Source: Omnitrophica bacterium RIFOXYB12_FULL_50_7
Lineage (GTDB): Bacteria; Omnitrophota; Omnitrophia; Omnitrophales; Aquincolibacteriaceae
DNA: 6,129 bases
Direction of reading: 5' to 3'
Assembly: GCA_001804345.1 (NCBI GenBank)
Contig: MHFU01000084.1
Coordinates: 1-6,129, forward strand
The notes below the pieces were generated by a model, which worked only from the letters and a program-made list of their open reading frames with translations, searched no databases and was not told the origin of the DNA. This document shows, in pieces, positions 1-4,000 of the stretch. Made by a program: the position numbers and the translations under genes. Within the stretch, counting starts at the first letter, position 1. Every line of letters begins with the position of its first letter.

Positions 1-56
1 TTATCGTCCCTCGTTCGATACTTACCGCTTATCACTTAACGCCTACCGCTAGTTCA
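1..56. repeat. Degenerate heptamer array, TTACCGC family (cut by window edge)
   Basis: Eight consecutive 7-nt blocks can be read from base 1. The clearest are TTACCGC (22-28), TTATCAC (29-35), TTAACGC (36-42) and CTACCGC (43-49). The same family recurs in both orientations at 1272-1352. Here only one orientation is visible, so the opposite arm may lie left of the window. The array ends only 5 nt before the start codon of the first gene, so the repeat makes up the visible leader of that gene. The only Shine-Dalgarno-like bases, AGG at 56-58, are closer to the ATG than usual. Confidence 0.75.
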
Positions 57-61
57 GGTCT

Positions 62-814
62 ATGATCTGGAATCTCCTGCCGACGATCAGCGCGCCGATG
101 CCGCTTCAAATGGCGCTGGATGAGCTTCTCTTTGAATTTCAAAAAAAAGAGGCTCGAGCTCCTACGCTTCGATTTTTTATTTCTTCCTCTCCATGGATCA
201 GTGTGGGGTGTTCTTTCCGGGATTCTGCTGCGCTTTCGAAGTCTGATCTCGTTCTCAAAAACTCACGAGTGCCGGTTTGTCGGCGTATTACTGGCGGAGG
301 TTGCGTTCTCCATGGAGAAGATCTAATCTTTTCACTGATTGTGAGGTATGATCGGGGACAGGCTCTTTTTTCTGAAAGGGGACAGGCATCTTTTTCTTCG
401 GGAAAGAAGCCTGTTTCCGAAGAAAGTGCCTGTCCTCTTATATCCTCCACCCGGACAAGCTACGCGAAGATCCATGAGAGTGTTAAACGGGGACTGCAGT
501 CGTGCGGCTTTGATCCAAAATTCTACTCATCTGACGACGAACTTTCCAAGGGGAGCGATTGCTTTGATTTTCCAGTAGAAAGCGATCTTTCATGGAAGGA
601 GAAAAAGATCGCCGGAGGTGCGCAGAAGCGCTCGGAAGGCGTACTCTTGCACCATGAATCGATTTCGATTCCGCCGGGTGTTGGGCGGGAGAACCTGATC
701 CAGGCGATCCGGAAAGGATTGGAATCGGTCTTTGGAGTGTCCATTCAACACGCTGACCTTGATCCCGGACTTTTTTTTGAAGCAGAGCGTTTGGTAAAGG
801 TCAGAATAAATTAA
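62..814 (+). CDS. Lipoyl/octanoyl transferase family protein (LipM/LplA-like, BPL_LplA_LipB fold)
   Basis: A 250-aa cytoplasmic enzyme of the biotin/lipoate protein ligase fold, which moves octanoyl or lipoyl groups onto lipoyl domains of 2-oxoacid dehydrogenases or GcvH. Seen: N-terminal ALDELL (residues 18-23), RRITGGGCVLHG (74-85) as the ligand-binding loop, and KIAGGAQ (182-188) with the conserved lysine. The CFDFP segment places Cys167 where LipM-type octanoyltransferases carry their catalytic cysteine. That favours transferase over ATP-dependent ligase, but not decisively. The start at 62 gives the usual short lead into the ALDE helix. Residues 98-126 are an extra segment encoded by a GGGGACAGGC-type palindrome, between the SLIVRY strand and the SYAKIH helix. 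No good ribosome binding site is visible. The next gene lies 87 nt downstream, behind a repeat hairpin. Confidence 0.82.
   Translation: MIWNLLPTISAPMPLQMALDELLFEFQKKEARAPTLRFFISSSPWISVGCSFRDSAALSKSDLVLKNSRVPVCRRITGGGCVLHGEDLIFSLIVRYDRGQALFSERGQASFSSGKKPVSEESACPLISSTRTSYAKIHESVKRGLQSCGFDPKFYSSDDELSKGSDCFDFPVESDLSWKEKKIAGGAQKRSEGVLLHHESISIPPGVGRENLIQAIRKGLESVFGVSIQHADLDPGLFFEAERLVKVRIN
354..437. repeat. GGGGACAGGC-type palindromic repeat inserted in the lipoyl-transferase gene
   Basis: The motif GGGGACAGGC occurs at 354-363 and again at 378-387, each followed by a C/T-rich stretch. The second copy forms a long imperfect hairpin with AAAGTGCCTGTCCTC (423-437). CTTCGGG (397-403) faces TTTCCGAAG (414-422) in the inner stem. 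The reading frame stays open through it and encodes residues about 98-126, which have no place in the core fold. I read it as an in-frame repeat insertion in a loop; the exact insertion ends cannot be fixed without homologues. Confidence 0.75.
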
Positions 815-825
815 AACGGAGTTAT

Positions 826-890
826 GTCCACGGTCCATGGTCCATAGTCCACGCAAAAGATCTGTGGACTGTGGTCCGTCGACTATGGAC
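826..890. repeat. Paired heptamer hairpin, GTCCATG family, between genes 1 and 2
   Basis: The left arm is four 7-nt units (826-853: GTCCACG, then GTCCATG, GTCCATA and GTCCACG). The right arm (864-891) holds units such as GTGGACT and ATGGACG. Pairing base 826 with 890 inward to 852 with 864 gives 27 facing positions, of which 21 are Watson-Crick, 3 are G-U and 3 mismatch, with no bulge. The loop is 853-863. A TAG inside the left arm (845-847) closes the frame of the next gene upstream, so that gene cannot start earlier. No T-run follows, so it is not an obvious terminator. Confidence 0.85.
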
Positions 891-901
891 GGCTGAAAGC
901 G

Positions 902-1285
902 ATGGATGAATCCGGAAGTTTTCTTGAAAAGATCGAAAGCCTTCTTGCGAAGGACCCGAGCTATAAGTTCGAGGCCTACACGTTTGTTTTGGCCGCGCTT
1001 CATGATACAGTGAGTGGGCTTGAAAAACCCCGGCACATCACGGGCAAAGAGCTTGCGTTGGGGATACGCAAGTATGCGCTCGATCAGTTCGGCCCCATGG
1101 CTATGACGGTGCTCCGTCATTGGGGGATACGGAAGACGCTTGATTTCGGAAAGATCGTTTTTGCCTTAATCGATGTCCAACTTCTCAGCAAACAACCCGA
1201 GGACAAACTCGAAGATTTTGATCAGGTGTACGAGTTCGAAGAGTCTTTTGGGAAATATAAAATTGAAGATAGCGATAAGGGATAA
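902..1285 (+). CDS. Conserved hypothetical protein, Minf_1886-like family
   Basis: A 127-aa soluble protein with no signal peptide or membrane segment. From memory it matches a family largely limited to Planctomycetes, Verrucomicrobia and relatives (Minf_1886 family), whose function is unknown. Seen: the family-like core HITGKELALGIRKYALDQFG (residues 45-64), then MAMTVLRHWGIRKTLDFGKI (66-85), VFALID, and a C-terminal DFDQVYEFEESF (105-116). The length is usual for the family. ATG 902 is the only ATG/GTG/TTG start after the in-frame TAG at 845-847. No convincing ribosome binding site precedes it; GGA at 887-889 is 12 nt away and inside the repeat. The last residues (SDKG) and the stop codon lie in the left arm of the next heptamer repeat, so the original C-terminus may have been slightly altered. 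Confidence 0.8.
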   Translation: MDESGSFLEKIESLLAKDPSYKFEAYTFVLAALHDTVSGLEKPRHITGKELALGIRKYALDQFGPMAMTVLRHWGIRKTLDFGKIVFALIDVQLLSKQPEDKLEDFDQVYEFEESFGKYKIEDSDKG

Positions 1286-1352
1286 GCGGTAAGGGGTAGG
1301 TATACTGCCTGTTACTTACAACTTATCACTTACCGCTTAACGCGTATTACTT
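1272..1352. repeat. Paired heptamer hairpin, TTACCGC family, between genes 2 and 3
   Basis: The left arm (1272-1306) carries units GCGATAA, GGGATAA, GCGGTAA and GGGGTAG in 7-nt register. The right arm (from 1311) carries the complement family, with ATCACTT (1325-1331) and ACCGCTT (1332-1338). The core stem 1283-1301 against 1321-1339 has 19 facing positions with one mismatch and two G-U pairs. A weaker outer stem reaches 1271/1351. The TAA of gene 2 (1283-1285) is part of the left arm. The array fills nearly all the space to the helicase start. It lacks a following T-run. Confidence 0.85.
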
Positions 1353-1356
1353 AGGG
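1353..1356 (+). promoter_or_regulatory. Probable ribosome binding site of the helicase gene
   Basis: AGGG lies 9 nt before ATG 1366, just outside the heptamer repeat. It is the only Shine-Dalgarno-like sequence at a normal distance among the four starts in this window. Confidence 0.45.
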
Positions 1357-1365
1357 CTTCATAAA

Positions 1366-3675
1366 ATGAAAGATCTTCTTGCCGGTTTAAATCCATCACA
1401 GAAGGAAGCGGTAACCTGGCCTCCGGTCCGGCCTCTGCTCATTCTGGCCGGTGCCGGAAGCGGGAAGACACGCATTCTCACGCACCGGATCGCGTATCTG
1501 ATCGAGCATGGCGTTCCAGCCTTTAATATCCTTGGCGTCACGTTCACGAACAAGGCGGCTCAGGAAATGCGAAACCGCATCGAGAAGCTCGTGGCTCAAC
1601 GGGTTTGGGTGAGCACCTTTCATTCTACCGGTCTTCGCATCCTTCGCCAGGACGGGCCGGCGATGGGGCTCGACCGGAATTTTATCATTTATGACGAGTA
1701 CGACCAGCTCCAGGTTATCAAGGAATGCGTCGCGGAACTCAAGCTGAACGAGAAAGATGTGAATCCCAAGGCCGTGCGTGAGGAGATCCAGCGTTCGAAG
1801 GATTTTCTTGTTTCCCCCGCCCAGTATTTGGCGAAGGCGATGGATCTTTTTGGGGATTCCGCGGGCAAGGTCTATCAGCTTTATGAGACGAAGATGAATC
1901 GCTTGAAGGCATGTGACTTTGGCGACCTGATTATGAAAACCGTGGTGCTTTTTGACAAGTATCCCCAAGTTCTCAAAACCTGGCAGGACCGTTTCCAGCA
2001 TATCCTGATTGATGAGTACCAGGACACGAACCACGCGCAGTACCGTTTTGTGAAACTCCTGGCTTCCGCGAGGCGCCAGATCACCGTCGTGGGGGATCCG
2101 GACCAGTCCATCTATGGGTGGCGGGGGGCGGATATCAAGAACATCCTCAATTTTGAGGCCGATTACACAGATTCCGGGTCGATTCGGATGGAACAGAATT
2201 ACCGATCCACGCCCGTGATCCTTGAGGCGGCGAATCATTTGATCAAGAACAATCAGATGCGCAAGCCCAAGGCGCTTTGGACCGAGCAAAAGGGTGGCGC
2301 GAAGATCGAACTTTTTAATGCGGAGGATGAGATCTCGGAAGCCCAGTATGTGGTCGGGAATATCCAGAAACATCGGGCGCAGGGCCGAAGTTTTGCGGAC
2401 CAGGTGGTCTTTTACCGCGTTCATGCCCAGTCGCGTGTGATGGAAGAAGAGTTGATGCGCGCGAACATCCCCTACAAGATCGTGGGCGGGACGCGCTTTT
2501 ATGATCGTAAGGAGATCAAGGATGTCATTGCCTATCTCCGGATCGTGGCGTATCCGCATGACGAGGTGAGCCTGAAGCGTGTCATTAATGTGCCGCCGCG
2601 TGGGATCGGGAAAAAAGCCATCGAAACGCTTGAAGAGGAAGTTAAAAGGCAAGACCATGGACCACAGACCACAGACCATAGACCAGGAACTGCAAACCAG
2701 GAATTCGGGCCAGAAAAATTCGTCCTCCCCTCGTCCCTCTCCCCAGGGGAGAGGGTAGGTGAGGGGGATTTTGCTGAAGTTTCAGGTCTGAAGTCTTCGG
2801 TCTCGTCGTGGGATGCTATTTTGAAGAATGTTGCTTCGATCGAAGGCCTGACCCCGCGCGTCAAAAAAAGTCTTTCGGAGTTCTACGCCTGGCTCACGAA
2901 GTTACGTAAGAAACAGGGCGAGATGACGATCCGTGAGATCCTCGAGAGGATCCTGGAGGATACCGGGTATGTTGTGGCACTCGAGGCTGAGCGTACTCCC
3001 GAAGCCAAGGCCCGGCTTGAGAATATCGAGGAATTTCTCAGTGTAATCGAAGATTTTGTGGAGACCGAAGATCCAACTCTGCAGACTAGCGACCAGCGAC
3101 CAGCGACTAGCAATCCTGTGGATGATGTTAATGCGAACGTTTCTTCTTCCGAGGGTTTATCGAAAGGGGAGGAGACTCAGTCTCCGCTTACGGCGTTTCT
3201 GGATTCCATCGAATTAGTCACTAATCTCGACGCGTGGGATCAGGGGACGAATGTGCTGACGCTCATGACGCTTCACACAGCGAAGGGGCTGGAATTTCCG
3301 ATTGTATACATGGTCGGCCTGGAAGAGGGGATATTTCCGCATGTGAATTCCTTTGTGGGCCCCACTGACGAAATCGAAGAAGAACGGCGGCTTTGCTATG
3401 TCGGCATTACGCGCGCCCGGGAAAAATTGCATCTTTCCTACGCGACCGAACGACGCATGTACGGCGCCACGCATCACAATCTTCCGTCCCGTTTTCTGAA
3501 CGAGATCCCCGCCAGTCTTTACGATACGCTCACCCCCTGCCTGCCAATAGGCAGGCCTGGTGTGTACAGGGATTCAGATAATGATTTCCCCGACGAAGAT
3601 TCCTCCGTTCATGAACCGGTCATCGAATTTGATGACGACCCTCCCGCTTCATCCTCCGGCCGCTATTCCCGCTGA
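1366..3675 (+). CDS. pcrA: UvrD/PcrA-family ATP-dependent 3'-5' DNA helicase with in-frame repeat insertions
   Basis: Superfamily 1A helicase of 769 aa, acting in repair and removal of proteins from DNA. All motifs are intact: Q-motif Gln12, Walker A AGAGSGKT (28-35), Ia TFTNKAAQEM (59-68), Ib VSTFHSTGLR (82-91), II LIDEYQDTN (214-222), III VVGDPDQSIYGWRGA (241-255), IV EQNYRST (276-282), V TLHTAKGLEFP (635-645), VI YVGITRAREKL (678-688). It should therefore be active. The protein is longer than usual for its core. Extra segments at about 430-481 (subdomain 2B, after PPRGIGKK), 568-606 (before PLTAFLDSIELV) and 721-733 coincide with repeat DNA. The C-terminus is a short acidic tail; the Tudor-like RNA-polymerase-binding domain of typical PcrA/UvrD is not seen, nor found in other frames just downstream. 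Rep is the main alternative, but the motif III wording favours PcrA/UvrD. Confidence 0.95.
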   Translation: MKDLLAGLNPSQKEAVTWPPVRPLLILAGAGSGKTRILTHRIAYLIEHGVPAFNILGVTFTNKAAQEMRNRIEKLVAQRVWVSTFHSTGLRILRQDGPAMGLDRNFIIYDEYDQLQVIKECVAELKLNEKDVNPKAVREEIQRSKDFLVSPAQYLAKAMDLFGDSAGKVYQLYETKMNRLKACDFGDLIMKTVVLFDKYPQVLKTWQDRFQHILIDEYQDTNHAQYRFVKLLASARRQITVVGDPDQSIYGWRGADIKNILNFEADYTDSGSIRMEQNYRSTPVILEAANHLIKNNQMRKPKALWTEQKGGAKIELFNAEDEISEAQYVVGNIQKHRAQGRSFADQVVFYRVHAQSRVMEEELMRANIPYKIVGGTRFYDRKEIKDVIAYLRIVAYPHDEVSLKRVINVPPRGIGKKAIETLEEEVKRQDHGPQTTDHRPGTANQEFGPEKFVLPSSLSPGERVGEGDFAEVSGLKSSVSSWDAILKNVASIEGLTPRVKKSLSEFYAWLTKLRKKQGEMTIREILERILEDTGYVVALEAERTPEAKARLENIEEFLSVIEDFVETEDPTLQTSDQRPATSNPVDDVNANVSSSEGLSKGEETQSPLTAFLDSIELVTNLDAWDQGTNVLTLMTLHTAKGLEFPIVYMVGLEEGIFPHVNSFVGPTDEIEEERRLCYVGITRAREKLHLSYATERRMYGATHHNLPSRFLNEIPASLYDTLTPCLPIGRPGVYRDSDNDFPDEDSSVHEPVIEFDDDPPASSSGRYSR
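2653..2701. repeat. Heptamer array, GACCACA family, in frame inside pcrA
   Basis: Seven uninterrupted 7-nt units. Five begin GACCA (among them GACCATG, GACCACA and GACCATA), then AACTGCA and AACCAGG. It encodes residues 430-446 with a visible seven-residue periodicity (DHGPQTT, then DHRPGTA). It is the same family as the hairpin at 826-890. It sits in the 2B subdomain of the helicase, immediately after the conserved RGIG region. A possible opposite arm follows at 2779-2806, beyond another palindrome. Confidence 0.85.
2726..2767. repeat. CCTCTCCCC-type double-stem palindrome inside pcrA
   Basis: Inner arms CCCTCTCCCC (2735-2744) and GGGGAGAGGG (2746-2755) are perfect around a single A. Outer arms 2726-2732 and 2761-2767 pair with one G-U. 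This resembles a repeat class common in many environmental bacterial genomes. It translates in frame to SSLSPGERVGEG (456-467), without homology to the helicase fold. A second member is at 5346-5399. Here it lies between two heptamer blocks, suggesting insertion of one repeat into another. Confidence 0.85.
2779..2806. repeat. Short heptamer block in pcrA, possible right arm of the 2653 array
   Basis: Four 7-nt units starting GT (GTTTCAG, GTCTGAA, GTCTTCG, GTCTCGT) encode residues about 472-481. Orientation is opposite to the GACC units upstream (GTCT against AGAC). Sequence complementarity to the left array is poor, so calling it the partner arm is an inference. Confidence 0.5.
3085..3112. 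repeat. Heptamer array, AGCGACC family, in frame inside pcrA
   Basis: Four units in strict 7-nt register: ACTAGCG (3085-3091), two of ACCAGCG (3092-3105), and ACTAGCA (3106-3112). They encode TSDQRPATS (574-582), very close to the ATSDQSPAT encoded twice in the exported-protein gene. The array lies in the linker between subdomain 2B and the return to 2A, where low-complexity residues run on to about 606. No opposite arm is visible here. Confidence 0.8.
3537..3560. repeat. CTGCCTGCC-type palindrome near the 3' end of pcrA
   Basis: GCCTGCC (3539-3545) and GGCAGGC (3550-3556) form a perfect 7-bp stem around AATA. The in-frame product CLPIGRPGV (725-733) follows the last conserved helicase residues (RFLNEIP) and begins the atypical tail. 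Confidence 0.7.
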
Positions 3676-3694
3676 CCCGCCCGTTACCATTCTT

Positions 3695-3797
3695 GTAACC
3701 GTTCAGGCTCCAAACCCAAGATCACCTCGTAGGTGCACCTACGAGGTGATCTTGGGTAACGCCCGGCGGTAATTTAACGGGGCATCTGAACGGTTAC
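3695..3797. repeat. Nested palindrome with a perfect 44-nt core downstream of pcrA
   Basis: Bases 3714-3757 are a perfect palindrome: two 22-nt arms with no spacer, centred on AGGTGCACCT (3731-3740). It is flanked by a second perfect pair, GTAACCGTTCAG (3695-3706) and CTGAACGGTTAC (3786-3797). The element begins 20 nt after the helicase stop. As RNA it would make a very stable hairpin at the mRNA 3' end. It could be a mobile palindromic repeat, an mRNA-protecting 3' structure, or a protein-binding site; no T-run follows directly. Confidence 0.85.
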
Positions 3798-3808
3798 GCC
3801 TACCCGTT

Positions 3809-3844
3809 ACCCGTTTTTGAAATGGGTTCTTGCTGTGTTTTTTT
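3809..3844 (+). terminator. Weak candidate transcription terminator after pcrA
   Basis: ACCCGTTT (3809-3816) pairs with AAATGGGT (3820-3827), 8 bp with one G-U and a 3-nt loop. Seven T's follow at 3838-3844. The T-run sits about 10 nt after the stem instead of directly behind it, so intrinsic termination is uncertain. The position, between two transcription units, is right. Confidence 0.35.
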
Positions 3845-4000
3845 ATAAAAAAGTAATTATTTTCCACATCTCCATTGATTCCATATAGTTACAGCGATTA
3901 TTTTCCATGTCGTACGCTTGCGAAATATTCAAACTTAGTGTAACTTTTTAAGTAGATAGGAAAAGCCTGTTCAAAACGGAATAAAAAAATATAGCAATCT
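3845..4000 (+). promoter_or_regulatory. AT-rich leader, probable promoter region of the exported-protein gene
   Basis: This stretch is clearly more AT-rich than its surroundings and holds no gene. ATTATTTTCCA occurs twice, at 3856-3866 and 3897-3907, 41 bp apart. Two weak sigma-70-like pairs fit a 17-bp spacer: TTGATT (3875-3880) with TTATTT (3898-3903), and TTGCGA (3918-3923) with TAACTT (3941-3946). I cannot choose between them. No Shine-Dalgarno sequence is seen before ATG 4001. Confidence 0.3.

Noticed and set aside
1272..1359. Hairpin between genes 2 and 3 as an intrinsic terminator
   Set aside because: No T-run follows the stem, and it matches the other heptamer repeats.
1396..2679. 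Long open frame on the minus strand (427 codons) opposite pcrA
   Set aside because: Mirror of a strongly coding + strand gene with all helicase motifs; its translation shows no recognisable domain.
3171..3185. Short palindrome GGAGACT-C-AGTCTCC inside pcrA
   Set aside because: Seven-bp arms are not exceptional in this repeat-rich region and no second copy was seen.
3393..3772. Two small plus-strand frames (3393-3581 and 3560-3772)
   Set aside because: Alternative-frame readings of the pcrA 3' end and the downstream palindrome, with no start signal or recognisable product.
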